From the NCBI RefSeq assembly GCF_900324465.2, contig NC_046617.1, positions 15,375,223-15,439,222 on the forward strand: a stretch of DNA of 64,000 nt, read 5' to 3'. Positions 44,040 to 59,340 of this stretch are shown in pieces (position 1 is the stretch's first letter; the number at the start of each line of letters is the position of its first letter). The notes under the pieces are model-generated. The model saw nothing but the letters and a program-made list of their open reading frames with translations. It was not told the origin of the DNA and did no database searches. Position numbers and translations under genes: made by a program. The stretch comes from Anabas testudineus. Taxonomy: Eukaryota > Chordata > Actinopteri > Anabantiformes > Anabantidae.

Positions 44040-46729
44040 ATGTCTGAGGTCAGGGTTAACTTCTGTGAGCCGGAGTCGGGGACATGCGATGACCAGGGTG
44101 GATCGTCTGTTGACCATGTAAAATCCACAAGTAGTGAAGCCTCCAGACCTGACCCGCAGGGGTAAGAGTGTCAGTCACCCTATTCACCCTCCATTTACAG
44201 TCTGTTTTGGGATTAACTAGTAAGTCAATATGGTCTTCTCATTGCTTTCAGTCTTGTGCCTGCTGACCACCCATCCTCAGATGTTAGCCCCTCACCTTCT
44301 GCTGAGACAAGTGGCTTGTTGTCATTACCATGGGAGATGGTAACCCATATTGCCTCACACCTCCCTGCTCACTGTGTCATCACTGTGCTGCCAAAGGTTA
44401 GATTTACTTATTGGTCATATCAATAAAATCCCTTTGAAATGTCTTACTTATTTCTATTTGCATTACCCCCACTTGTAGATCATTGGTATATTTATTATCC
44501 ATTGTGAATGTGATGCATCGCCCTTGTGTACATGGTGCACATGCATGTTCTTACCTATATGTAAATGAGACAAGCAAGGTGCTGTTGTGATTTGGCACTA
44601 TATAAATAAACAAATTGAATTGAAACAAGAACCCATGCCGCTCCACAGAGGATAAAAACTCCAGGGCACCTTTCAGTATTTGAGATGTTTTCAACATTTT
44701 ATTGAATAGCCTTTTCTCCCTTTATAGGTCTGTCATGCATTAAGCAATGTGGGTAAGGACAGCATGGCATGGCAGCTGCGAGCTCGCAGATTAATAGGAT
44801 CCAGAGCTAACTTTCCAGTGGGGCCAAGGGAGGACTTTGACTGGCCTACTGCTTGCTTAGAGATGGAGCAGCTGATAACCTGCTGGACAAACCAAAGCAC
44901 ATCTTGTGGCCAGACAGACCCAAGAGGATGAAGAGGAAAAAGAGCAAGTGGGACAGCAGCAAAGGGCAGAACAAGATGGGGAACCAGCTGCTGAAAGACA
45001 AGAAGATGGTAGAGAGGGTGAGATAGAAGGAGTAGGAGTTGCAGCACAGGAGGTGGCATATGGTGTTGATGAAGGAGTGGAGGTGGCAATGGAGGGTGAG
45101 GATGGTGAAATACAACCCATTGTAGGTGGGGACCAACTAGTAAGATTGAGAGAGGAGTTGGAAGAGAGGCTGGAGGATAATGCAGCAGCACTAATAGAAG
45201 AAGAAAGGGGTCATGGTATGGAATTATATGCTGATGAGGGACAAGATGGTGACTTGGTAAATCCCAGGAATCTGCACAATGTAAGACAAGTAGACACGAT
45301 GCAACGTCAAACCCCCAGAAGTCCCAGTCCACCCCCGGCACTGGAATGCATCACTCTTCCATCGGGGCACATTGCCCAGGTCAATTCAGTCCTCCTTGTG
45401 GGCGGTGAGGGGGCAGTTTGTGCCACAGGTTCCAGAGACTGGAATGTTAAGCTGTGGGATTTGCAGGCAGGCTCTAATGGCACACTGCTGCACACATTAG
45501 GAGGACAGGGTGACTTCAGCACTCATCGGGGATGGGTCTGGTGCCTGGCATCTCAGGGACCTCTTCTGGCTTCAGGGGGCTTTGACAGCACAGTGAGACT
45601 CTGGGACCTGGAGGCAAGTGGAGCTAAAAGGGGCCTCATCAGGGCTGGGGCTGCTGTCCTGTGCTTATCTTGTCAGACAGATGTGCTGCTGGCTGGTACA
45701 TTTAACAAAAGGGTCAACATGTATGACACCAGAGGTGAGGTTGTTGAACTCATAACCTAATTTAATGGCTGAATGATCTTAATGTAACACTTATTTTATG
45801 TTATTTGGTCTTGATAATTAGCTTAATAAGGAATTATAATAACAAGCGACTTGGATTTGAGATAGATTTTGTCATAATTTTGTCTACAGCTGCTGAACCA
45901 CTGGTTAAAAGCCTCCGTCTCCATGGTAACGCTGTAATGTGCCTAGCTGCAGATGATAACTACATTATCTCTGGGAGTAAAGACTGCACTGTGGCTGTCT
46001 ATGACCGCAGGGCAGGCAAAGTCTTGAAGAACATTCGGGTAGATGCAAACACACAGACATATTGTAGATGTAGTTTCTCGTGTTTGTGCACATACGTCCT
46101 CAGATACATCTGTTTGCCAAGACTAACTCCAACCAACTGTTGCAGCTGAAGTCCTACCTGCTCTCCATGAGCTACAGTGGCAGTGAGATATGGGCAGGAG
46201 ACAACAGAGGCATGCTCCACTCCTTTTCCATGGAGACAGGAACATTAAAACCCTTATCCCAGTTTGACGTAGGACACACAGCTCTGGTAACTGGCATCCA
46301 CAGGTCGCCTGGAAGCCTCTACACCAGTTCATCTGATCGTACTGTCAAGGTAGGAAGAGGCAAATTCATTGTCACTTCACCTGTTTAGATAGTATTTTTT
46401 CTAAACTCTGTTGGGTTTTTTTTGTCTGTACTGCAGGTACATATTCCTTCTGCACCACCAAGGACATTATGCACGCTACATCACCACGCTGGAGTCAATG
46501 GGGTCAGTGCTTTGTAACACATCCCACACACAGTTAAAATGTGAAATTATTTCCCCTCTGAAGATGATGCAAAGTTTGTCTTTATGTTTGTAATCTGTAC
46601 TAGATTACATCCCTGTGACACTCTCATCCTTGCTTTTCTTGTTTCTGTCTTCAGCTAAGTGTGAATGCTGGTGTCCTTGCTGTAGCCTCAGGGGATGTGT
46701 GTGTGGACATCTGGAGGCCCAGAAAATGA
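44040..46729 (+). CDS. fbxw9: F-box and WD-40 repeat protein 9
   Basis: Substrate-recognition subunit of an SCF (SKP1-CUL1-F-box) ubiquitin ligase. Exons: 44040-44161, 44252-44396, 44728-45734, 45890-46038, 46146-46349, 46437-46502, 46655-46729. Seen: short N-terminal region, F-box (LLSLPWEMVTHIASHLPAHC then PKVCHALSNVGKDSMAWQLR), a long Glu/Asp/Gly-rich insert (about 130 codons), then WD40 repeats (HIAQVNSVLL, GSRDWNVKLWDL, GWVWCL, GGFDSTVRLWDLE, LCLSCQTDVLLAGTFNKRV, ADDNYIISGSKDCTVAVYD, IWAGDNRGMLHSF, YTSSSDRTVKVHIP) and C-terminus ASGDVCVDIWRPRK. The WD part matches mammalian FBXW9 closely. Oddity: the coding length is one base over a multiple of three. The F-box frame stops at 44929-44931 while the frame of the acidic and WD part is open from 44879, so one extra base lies in the overlap. 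An assembly error is as likely as a real lesion. Position next to tnpo2 agrees with mammals. Confidence 0.9.
44480..44635. repeat. Fragment of a teleost interspersed repeat (CAATT/AATTG tail)
   Basis: Ends with GGCACTATATAAATAAACAA then ATTGAATTGAA, the reverse-oriented tail type seen also at 23098. A short decayed copy in the intron between fbxw9 exons 2 and 3. Confidence 0.5.
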
Positions 46730-48100
46730 AAATGCAACACCTGCAAACTGTGAGAAGACTTGAAAGCAGGGGTGACCTGAAGCCTATCAACACCATGCTT
46801 GTTTCAACATTTTAGAATAAGGGATACACAGAATAGGCAACATAAAGTGCAAAGCATTAAAAAGGAACAAAAAAGCGATGTCTCTTGTCTTGCAGGCTGG
46901 CTGTCTGGCCACTTGTAAGTAGAAATAAAAAATACAATTACATAAAATAGGGGCAAACAAATAGTTTTATTATGCTGCACTGCCAAACATAATTGTTAAA
47001 AGGTGTTTCTGACAATATACCATACCTTCCATTTATTAAATTAGGTTGTAATGCTAATACTATTCCTTTCATATTGAAATTGTTTAATGGAAGAGGAAAA
47101 GTTTGAGTCAGTTGTGTTGCTTCCTTCAACATCCCATAGACATTTTTTATTCACACATTTGATTACAGGAAACATGTTTATTGCTAATGCCTATCCCTAG
47201 TATTTTGTCCCAGTACTCAAAGCTTCCAAAGACACTACATTCAAAAACATTCTTACACGTACAGTTTAAAGTGAAGTAACTACAGACCACAGTAAAGAAA
47301 CTGCTACACTACTGCTACACTACTGCTATACTACTGCTATGCTTACAAGTTGAATGAATTCATTCAGTATAATACAGAAACCGATATTGTAGAAAAAGCA
47401 TTAGTTACTTGTCATATATAACAAATTACTTATGCCCGAATCCTCTGTGACACTGATCATATTTGAAAAACTATTTATTTGAAAACACTTACAATCAGCA
47501 ATGTTAATCAATGTAGCCTGTTTAGAATGCCTGTATATATGTTTTATTGTCTGTGTGGGTGAGAATCTGAACATTGTATAACTATTTAATTGTTTGAATA
47601 AATCCAACTATAAATCATTTGTGCATTACTTGGTGGATTCATCTGTTACAACACTGGGAAAAACCCTGAAAATTTAATGTCTGAATTTTTTGCTGGAGTT
47701 GTTCAGTGCTCTGATGGAACATCTTGGTGTTGAATGCTTGGACATAACATAATTTGAGATTGCTATTTGTTATGAGCTACTTTCTGCTGATTAAAGGTGA
47801 CTTACGTCAGTTTACCCTCGGATTTCCTCATTACTTTAAGGCCTAGAACATACCTTTGAAGCATAAATTAATTATACTGTCATTTAAAACAGCAATATTA
47901 ATTTAGGTAGAAACAAAAAATGAAACTGCTCACCAGCTTCTAGTATGTGCTATGTGCAGCATTGCAAAGGTATACACCCCAAAAGAAGATTTAAGGTAAA
48001 TGTTAAAAAACACATTTGCTAGTAGAAAAGTTGTGGTTGCACTATCACACAGAAGTTGTCCATGTAGCAGTGTATAATGTGATGATTGTCTTTGCTCAGG
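46730..48100. other. Convergent 3' regions of fbxw9 and the gamma-subunit gene
   Basis: AT-rich, no supported exon. An AATAAA-type site near 46923 suits fbxw9. A small tandem array of an 11-nt unit (CTGCTACACTA-like, four copies) lies at about 47303-47345. Confidence 0.5.
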
Positions 48101-48104
48101 AGTG

Positions 48105-48488
48105 TCAAAGCAAGACACAGGTCTTCTTGTCTTTAAAAGGATTTGATGAGGCAGAAATTCCAGTGAGCAGAGGGTCACTGCGCCTGTGGTCCTGACAGTA
48201 CTGAACCAAGTCTGCTGCTGTCAGGGAGATCTGCTGGGTCAAAGGACAACATGACGGCACTTTACAACATTTTTTATTTACATTTTTGCCCCTAAAGAAT
48301 TTAAAATATTCACTGGACACTATTACATTATTTGAATTATGAAAATCTATAAAAATATATCACCTATCTTGCATCTAACAACAGATTTTCAGTTGGTTAC
48401 ATACCTTAATCCTCTCCATGCTTGCCTCGAGTCGAAGTTGATCCACAAGCTTTTGTGCCTGAACAACACTGGTGCTGCTGCTGCACAT
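48105..48488 (-). CDS. gng14: Heterotrimeric G-protein gamma subunit (GNG14-like)
   Basis: Membrane-anchored partner of G-beta. Two exons on the minus strand: 48405-48488 (28 codons) and 48105-48230 (41 codons plus stop), 69 residues, the usual gamma length. Seen: coiled-coil N-terminal helix (KLVDQLRLEASMERIK), the conserved mid region (DLVQYCQDHRRSDPLLTGI), the invariant NPFKDKK and the CaaX box CVLL, where Leu predicts geranylgeranylation. The intron after ERIK is at the family's conserved site. Location between fbxw9 and dhps is the place of GNG14 in mammals, which is the main reason for the name; the family alone is certain. The splice acceptor is a CAGCAG tandem, so a +1 Gln isoform is possible. 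Confidence 0.88.
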
Positions 48489-49560
48489 CTTTCCTGATAT
48501 TGCCCTTCGTCTAAAAACTCAGTAAAAGTCCCACTATGTGGACCAAAAGCAGCAGCAGGAAATGGATTTAGCATCAGCAGTATCCAAAAAGTCAGTTGTG
48601 CAGGAGAGTCTGGTGAGGCAATTTCCTGACTCCCCTTTATGACCTGTACCACCTTTTTATTCGCTGCTGGGGCAGTTCAAAGGCTCTGTGATATAAAAGG
48701 TCACACAACACAGAGTTGGAAATGTCACAAACATCACACAGCACTTCACAGTCAAAGCTGATGAAAAGATTATTGGCTAGGGCAATATTTTTTATGCTTC
48801 AGGTCTGATGTCTGTCTTTAAGCCACAATTACAGGTGTTTGTGTTTTGCAAATGGCGTGGCAGATTTGATTAAAATTGGTTTGTGAATTTTATTATTGAG
48901 TAGTTTATTTGGTAATAGATTAAACTACTCTTTAGATTATTTGGTGATTACTTATTGTTTCAGAAAGAATACATACAAAGTATAAGTCGGTTTGACACAT
49001 GCTTTACAAAATATTTAAAGTACAAAGCTAGTAATGTTTTCTATTCAAAAATCTACCCTTTGGTTAATAAAACAACCAGTGCTGAGGGCTAGACTTAAAC
49101 CCTGTAAATAGAAGAAAATATATTGCACTAATTACACATTTGTGCTTTAACTACAAACAAGGCTATCAAAGTAAAAAATATGGCAATAATTCTCTTCTAA
49201 TAAAAAAAAAACATAAAAATATCTATCTTACCATAGAGACATGATGTGGAACGAGCAAAGGAGCCAGTATAATTGGAGATAATTTTAAAATGCACTGACA
49301 AGTGATTAGTAAATAATAATACATCACCATGTATTAGTTGATTGTATATTTTATTAAGAATCTGCATCTGTATTTTCCTCTGTCCCATAGTCTATGGTGA
49401 ATTAAAAGTTGAGAAATACTCCTAAAAGTACCTCAAAATCTACTTAAATACAGCACCTTAAGTTCATATTTATTAAACTTCACACAGAATAGATTTTAAT
49501 ACAGACATCTTGATGCAATTAAATATAAATTATTAAGATCTGCACAGAAATATAGTTTGG
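48489..49560. other. Divergent intergenic stretch, gng14 to dhps
   Basis: AT-rich, holds the upstream region of the minus-strand gamma-subunit gene and of dhps. No exon or element is recognised. Confidence 0.5.
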
Positions 49561-49722
49561 TCAAGTTTGTCCCTTCGCACCTTCCGTATTCGCTGCTCGC
49601 TTGCCGTAGATCATCCATGCCGTGTTTACTGGACTCTACATCTGCAGAACCCGTCTCGTTATTTCCAGTGACAAGTGTTTAATTCTTAGTTACAGTCATC
49701 ACCCAACATCTCTGCAGTACTA
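49561..49722 (+). other. dhps: dhps promoter and noncoding first exon (probable)
   Basis: CpG-containing sequence (TTCGCACCTTCCG, TTCGCTGCTCG) followed by a donor near 49722 (GTACTAG/GTATGT). The coding start lies in the next exon after a 1.66-kb intron that contains a Tc1-type element. Confidence 0.5.
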
Positions 49723-49990
49723 GGTATGTTTTCATCTCTGTCTTAACATGTTTAGTCACCGTTAAAACCCGCGCATTGGATAAACTAGCTCTTAGTTAGC
49801 TTGTAGTCAATGCTAATGTCGGTCCACATGGATTCAGTGTTCAACAACACCAGCACCAGTTGTTTTAGCTGTAGATAGTCAGGTTAACTGAATTGTGTAT
49901 CTTAAGTTGTTGTTAGTTTTGTTAGTTCATGTTTAAGGCTGGTTAAACGGGATCTTCAAGGATGTTTTTACAGTTGAGTTACATTATGCA

Positions 49991-51245
49991 CAGTGCATCC
50001 AGAAAGTTTCCCCCTTTTTTTTTGTTACAGGCTTATTCCAAAAGGGCTAAAATTCATTAGTTTCCCTCAAAATCTATCTATCACTGTAATGTCAAAGTGA
50101 ATTTTTGCTATTTTATTTAAAATAAAAAAAATTTCATGTATGTTCCACAGTTAAGAGTGCATGTCAGAGCACAAACCAAGCCATGAAGTCGATGGAATTG
50201 TCTGTAGACCTCAGAGACAGGATTGTATCGAGGCACAGATGTGGGGAAGGGTAGAAAAACATTTCTGCAACATTGACTGTCTCAGTAAGCAGAGTGGCCT
50301 CCATCATCCATAAATGGAAGTTTAGCATCATCAGGACTATTTCTAGAATGGGCTGCCTGGCCGAACTGAGTAATCAAGAGACAAGGGCCTTAGTCAGGGA
50401 GGTGACCAAGAACCCGAGGGTCACTCGGAAAGAGCTCCAGTGTTCCTCTGTAGAGAGGAGAACCTTCCAGAAGAACAAACATCACTCCACCAGTCAGGCC
50501 TGTATGGAGGCCAGACAGAAACCCCTAATCATTAAAAATTTGCCAAAATGCACCTGAAGGACTCCAAGGCCATAAGAAACAAGATTCTCTGGTCTTATGA
50601 AGCTAAGATTGAACTTTTTGGCCTGAATATCAAGAGTCACATCTGGAGGAACGTAGGCACAACTCCTATGGCCAATACCATCCCTACAGTGAACCATGAT
50701 GGTGGCAGCATCACGCTGTGTGGATGTTTATCAGCGCCAGGAACTGGGAGACTAGTCAGGATTAAGGGAAAGATGAAAGTGACGGGGGGGGACAGTTCAT
50801 CTTTCAATAGGATAATGACCATAAGCACACAGCCAAAAAATAAAGGAGTGGCTACAGGACAACTCTGTGAATGTTCTCGAGTGGTCCAGCCAGAGCACAG
50901 ACTGAAAAAATTGGACTTCTCTGGAGAGATCTGAAAATGTCTGTGCACCGACGTTCCCAATCCAACCTGATGGAGAGGTACTGCAAATGAGGATGGGAGA
51001 AACTGTCCAAAAATAGGTTATACCAAGCTCAAAGCATCATACTTAAAAAGACTTGAGGCTGTAATTGCTGCTAAAGGTACTTCAACAAAGTATACAGTAA
51101 AGGCGGTGAATACTTTTTTTTTGTTTTTTATTTTTAATATATTTATTTATTTTTTCACTTTGACATTATGGGGTATTTCATGTAGAATTTTGAGAATTAA
51201 TATATATTTTGAAATAAGGCTGTTACAAACCTTCTGGATGCACTG
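49991..51245 (+). mobile_element. Tc1/mariner-type DNA transposon copy, decayed
   Basis: Terminal inverted repeats CAGTGCATCCAGAAAGTTT (49991 on) and the complement of AACCTTCTGGATGCACTG (to 51245), near-identical. Right flank is TA at 51246, as expected for TA target duplication; the left flank reads CA. Inside, transposase remnants: a helix-turn-helix part (VSRVASIIHKWK, about 50274-50320; ELSNQETRALVREV; NPRVTRKELQ) and a catalytic-domain remnant (MHLKDSKAIRNK, VNHDGGSITLCGCLSAPGTG). The frames are interrupted, so it is non-autonomous. It lies in dhps intron 1 on the gene's strand. Confidence 0.9.
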
Positions 51246-51387
51246 TAGATGAATTCATGAAATATGCAACACCTAATTTTTCTGTATGTGACCACAGACT
51301 GAAAGGTCTATATCTGTTGTTACGTTGTGTAGTGGGTGTCTGCTTGGTGATCCTTAGTTCTCTGACAATATGTCTCTTGCAGGAGAG

Positions 51388-54332
<2,945 letters not shown>

Positions 54333-55090
54333 ACGGTTTCTTCCTTAAAAGCTGTCTTAGAAACAACAACAGCCAGTTTTTGTTCCTCTGCTTCTTCTGT
54401 ATTTGCTTGTCTATTTGAACATATGAGTCCTGTCCTCTGAACTTTTCTTATACATGGTTACGGCTCAGCAACTTTAAGAGGCAGCATTGCTATATTGTAC
54501 ATATGTACTGTGTAGTTATTACCTTCCTACTGAATAGGAAACGATGGTGAGGGTTTCCCATCCTAATGCTTCTAATAGCGGCTAATGGCATGGATAGCAT
54601 GCTATAGCATGTGTAGAATGCATCAGCATCTGAGTTTGATTGTGTGAGAGTGTGAGTGAGAGAGCGAGTCAGACAGTGATGGCTTTTTACCCCATAGTTT
54701 TAATTTATTTAAGTTTAGTTGTAAAATGACACAGTCACTTGAATATTACTGTACTTTATCTCAGTTTTTATATGACTATGATATTATACCAGTACTCACA
54801 TTATTACCCTCATTACTTTCTTCTCACCGCTACATGATGGAAGATATGCAAATACAGCTTGATAAATCAGAAAGCAATTATTTATTCCTGTGCTTAATTT
54901 GGTTTCCCTGTACAATAACAATGGACTTTGTAGATCTGTGTGAGGACACATGGACTCCATCAGGTGATGCTTTACTTCATAGAATATGTTGGGGATTTTT
55001 GTTGCTTATAAAAGCAAAAGAAATGTTTTACAGTGCACGACTGTTGATGTGTAATGAACAAACATTCAGAATATTAAATAATGATTGACT
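54333..55090 (+). other. dhps: dhps 3' UTR
   Basis: AT-rich sequence after the stop. ATTAAA at 55073-55078 is a plausible end. Open frames here have no family features. Confidence 0.45.
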
Positions 55091-57135
55091 GGTGGGTTGG
55101 CATTGTTATTCTACCACTTTAATTTTTATCAATAAGTATCTTTAAGTTCAGTAATGAGTACAGAACTACAGCTCTGCCATGAATTCTACATGGACTAATT
55201 TTATATTCTACTTTTTTAACATTGGAGAAAATAAGTTATGGTAAGTAAATTATGGTACTGGGCACATAGATAAATGTGGACTACATTATATTGAGAGAAA
55301 ACGAAACAAGTCATATTGTTTATATAAGTAGAAGCTACTGTTTATCATACACACCTGTCATCACCAACAGTCATTCAGAAAAGCGGCCAATTAAAAACCA
55401 GAATTCATCATGTTCTATCTCTAATTCATGTCCTCATATTAAAACTCAACTACATTGTGCGTCTGTTGTCATTCTCTTAAATTCACTAAATGAGTCAGAC
55501 GTCTTCAGGTCGTCACTACGTTGAATTTGTTCCTTGTCTATTTTTCACCTTTATCGCTTTTTGTTTTGTAAACATAAACACAGTATTGACCAAAACGTAA
55601 CATAGGCGTCATAAATGTATTTCATTAAATGTTATCTATTTTTTATATATGTAAACTCTGATTCCAACTGTATACAAATGTCTCCTCTCCATTAATGAAG
55701 ACACTGTACGCATGTTCAGTTGGTATCAAACCTGCACAACTATAATCATAAGATGCTCCAAAGCTTAAATGTTCCGTTCACTTCGATTCTGACTGTGAGA
55801 TTCTCCCCTCGAATCCCCAGAGGGACTTATAAGAGCATCACAGCGAGTGTGTGTGTGTGTGTGGTAAGTGCTTGCTCATACACAGACACAAGCTTTTCAC
55901 ACACCCAGGCAGAGTGCATGAAGTGTACTGTAGGTGGGACACTCGGCTCTTTCCCTTTCTGCTGCCAGAAGAATTAACCACATAATCTAGTAACAATGAT
56001 AAAGACATTTCCTATTGCAATGCATCAGTGTGCTATTGTGGGAATGGATATTTCCTGTGGCTAATCACTGCTCCCATATCCTTTACCAAAACTCACTCTT
56101 ATGTTCATGATGGAGTTATTTTTGCAATCTTTAGAATGGAAATGTGGCTAGTTTTTATCTAATGTGTGTTTAGTATATTGACTGATGCTGTTTAAAGTGT
56201 TAGTGTGTGTGTGTGTGTGTGTTTTTTTTTAAAATGGGAATGTTGACCTTTCCTTTTTGGAAACAAAGATGGAGAAGTGAAATTGGAAATGGGATAAGGT
56301 CAACTTTACCAAAACCTCAGCCCCATGTAACACACACACACACACACACAAGAGTTGGGTGTTCCTGTCTTCGCACAAGCTGCTTTTCCATTCAGTCTTT
56401 CTATAATTTCCTACTGGCGATGGCACTGTGCGAGCGTGTTTACTCAGGGCTTGACACTTGAAAGATTTTTACTTAAAAGGCAGTGGTGTATGGCTTTTGA
56501 GCTCTATAGAACCTTCTGTTTGTTCTCTGCTTAATGGAAAGATTACAGGGAGGCTGGGAGAGCTGAAAAGAAGAAGACTGACCTTATGTGTGCGAATGTG
56601 TGTGGATGAGCTGCAGTCGTGCTATGATAATATTGTGCGGCGTCTGTGTGTTTGCCCCTTCCTCCTCTGCTGAACAATTGGTACACTGTGTGATGTGCAG
56701 GGCCCTAGCAGTCATAATGGCAATTATGTCTTCTCCCAGCCAGATTGGCAGTTTTTTATAGTGGGAGCCAAAGAGACGAGAAAGGGAGGGAGAAGGGAGA
56801 GCTGACCTGCTGCACAGCTGCAGGGTGGGGTGAATCTGTGAGGAGTGGAGGGACAAAAAAGGAAACAGTGGATAGATTTGTGTACATTTGTATATTTAGG
56901 TCAAATGCATGTGTAATTGTATGTGTGTAATTCGTTCTTTTAAACTTGAACTTTCTCTGAACGGTGTCGTCGTAATGTCAAGCAATCATCTTCCAGATAA
57001 TAGACTTTTATTAACACATGCTCACAGCTATACGCAAATGGTATTACCCCACCCCACCTTTTGAAACCAAGAGCACTGTACTCTGTCCTGTTGCATTGCC
57101 TTGACTCCTTATCTCCACCTCTGTTTACCTGTTAT

Positions 57136-57636
57136 GTTGCCATAGGAACTCCCACCTCGAAGCCTATTGGCCAACCTGAAGAGGTAGCAGCAGGTGAGGG
57201 AGTGCAAGTGCGTGGGTTTAAGGAGGGAGGAAGAAAGATATTTCCTGAGAGAGGAGGGGCTGACTGAGACACAAAGGCAAATATTCAGATATAGATAGTA
57301 AACATTAGAGCTGTAAATGTATAGAAAGGAGATAAAGACTGACAAATGGCAAAGAGAATAGCGGGGCGTTGATAGATTGTAAATAGAAGGTGGATTTGCT
57401 TTTGCCTCTACCTCATCCTGCTTTCTTAGAAGCAGGAAGTTGTCAGTTGAACCGCCGTCTCCTCTTCTGACGCAGCTGGCTGAGGCTGATGACGGCCTTG
57501 TCTCAATGTTTCTATAGTAACCAGCCGACAAGGACAAACATCCGGATTACAGCTTACTGCCCTGTCACCATTTTTCATCAAATTTGTTATAATCATGGCT
57601 TAACCACTGTGCATTATCACTGGTCACCAGGGTTAC
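57136..57636. promoter_or_regulatory. Cluster of three RFX X-box-like motifs
   Basis: 57136-57149 GTTGCC-AT-AGGAAC (one mismatch to GTNRCC-N2-RGYAAC), 57508-57521 GTTTCT-AT-AGTAAC (two mismatches), 57623-57636 GTCACC-AG-GGTTAC (one mismatch). All have a 2-nt spacer. An inverted CCAAT core lies near the first. Function is inferred. Confidence 0.3.
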
Positions 57637-58061
57637 TGGAAAATAAAGAGATGTGTGGTGACAGGTTTGACTTTACGTGTCTAGATACTTAAAAAAAAGT
57701 TTGTCTGTTCACGGTTGAATAAACTAAACATGTTTTATTTACAGTTATAGAAGTTTAATTATATATGATGAACATTATTTATCTTCTCGAACAGGGCCTG
57801 CAGAACATCTGGACCAAGATCCATTTATAAACTGAATATTTACAACAGCAGACTTGACAGATTTCCTTGATAAAGGCCAATAAAAAATAAAAAATATTAT
57901 TTTATATTAGTTTATTATTATCAAACTCATCTTAACTAATGCAACTTATTACTATTTTTACATTGGTGAAATTATAACTTGCATACATATCAGCAGCTAC
58001 TCTACTTTGTTAATAAAGGTAATAAATGTTTATGACACAATGAGTCTGCATTTGTAGTAGC

Positions 58062-58065
<4 letters not shown>

Positions 58066-58103
<38 letters not shown>
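58066..58103 (+). repeat. (TAA)n microsatellite
   Basis: About 12 uninterrupted ATA/TAA units. Confidence 0.9.
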
Positions 58104-58104
<1 letters not shown>

Positions 58105-59340
58105 GTTTTTTATAAATGTATTTTAGCTCTTTATTAATTTGATTGAACCGTTGTCTCCTGAATAAAAAAAGACAAGAATCTCTGTAGTATTTTCCACAAT
58201 CTGACAACTCAAAAGTTATTTTTTGGATTAAATTTGGTGATTTACAGGCACGACCTGAAAATAGAACAGTGGCGAGTTGCGATTTTAAAATCCCATGCAA
58301 AGCGACCATTATCTTATTTCAAATATTTTAAGGCATTACTGCTAAAGATGTATAAATATTTATATGAACTTTATTCATATATTACTTATAAGTCAGACCT
58401 TATGTGAGGTTATCAGTGATGACATAAACCAGTATCCAACCTAGAGTGCAGAGAGTTTAAACAGTTGCATAATGTTACATTACAGCTTAAAGATGAAACT
58501 AATGTCAAAAGAGAAGAAGGAGCATCAGCAGTTTTCATATATAGGTTACAGGCGCTAGCTAAAGGAAATATTTGTGTTAGCAGTGCTGTGTGAGCAAGTT
58601 TCTTTCTTTTTTGTTTTTTGTTTAACCATTTTTCTTTCTGGTTTGAGCTTGTGTTTTATTATGAAGACTTGGCCTCAACTTGATTTTACCTTGACTTGTG
58701 ACACCTATCCAAGTGATTAGAAATGCCAGTCAAGAGAAAATGTCAATCTATATTAATTAAATTAAATGCTTCAGTAACATGAGCTCTCAGTTACTGTTTT
58801 TTGATGTCTGCCTGCGAGCGCTCAGTCACCTCAGTCAAATAGATGTGTCTTCCCTCCTTTTTTATTGTCAGTAACATGGTACCATATTTGAATATTATTG
58901 CCTCTAGTAAAGGCGTTCAGCTATGCAAATGTGTGGAAGAGGTGTTGGAGTGTTTGCAAGAAGCTAGATAGTTAATGTACCTTAGACTCTTTTTTTTATT
59001 TGAAGTAACATTTTTTTATGTGCAGTATTTAATGTGACCTGAAAACACATTGAAAAATTATTTTACCACTAAAATTAGCAAAAAACTAAAGTCAGCTTCT
59101 TTTATTGATGAAAAAAGCGGAACGGCTGTTAGTCAGTAAAATCTCCTGGTGTAATCTTTAATGGAAAACCAGCAGATTCTCAACCCTCTGTGGCACATTT
59201 GATTTCCTGTTCCTGACCTCTACTGAGATAAGTGTACGAACAGGAGGAGAGAGAGAGATAGAAGTAAAGAGTTAAAGCTGTGCTGTGATCTTGAATTTGT
59301 TCTGCTATGGAAGACAGGATTGACAAAACACAAAACACAT

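Larger units (their letters stand above)
55091..59340. other. Gene-poor stretch downstream of dhps
   Basis: No supported exon. Contains (GT)n at about 56200-56222 and (CA)n at about 56331-56350 in inverted orientation, and X-box-like motifs at 57136, 57508 and 57623. The short open frames have no recognisable features. Confidence 0.45.

Noticed and set aside
44748-44757. Strong donor-like GTAAGG inside fbxw9 exon 3
   Set aside because: Using it would remove the second half of the F-box region, which is conserved and in frame.
44733-45341. 202-codon open frame on the minus strand
   Set aside because: It is antisense to the fbxw9 acidic insert; Glu/Gly-rich codons read backwards give a Leu/Pro/His-rich shadow with no family features.
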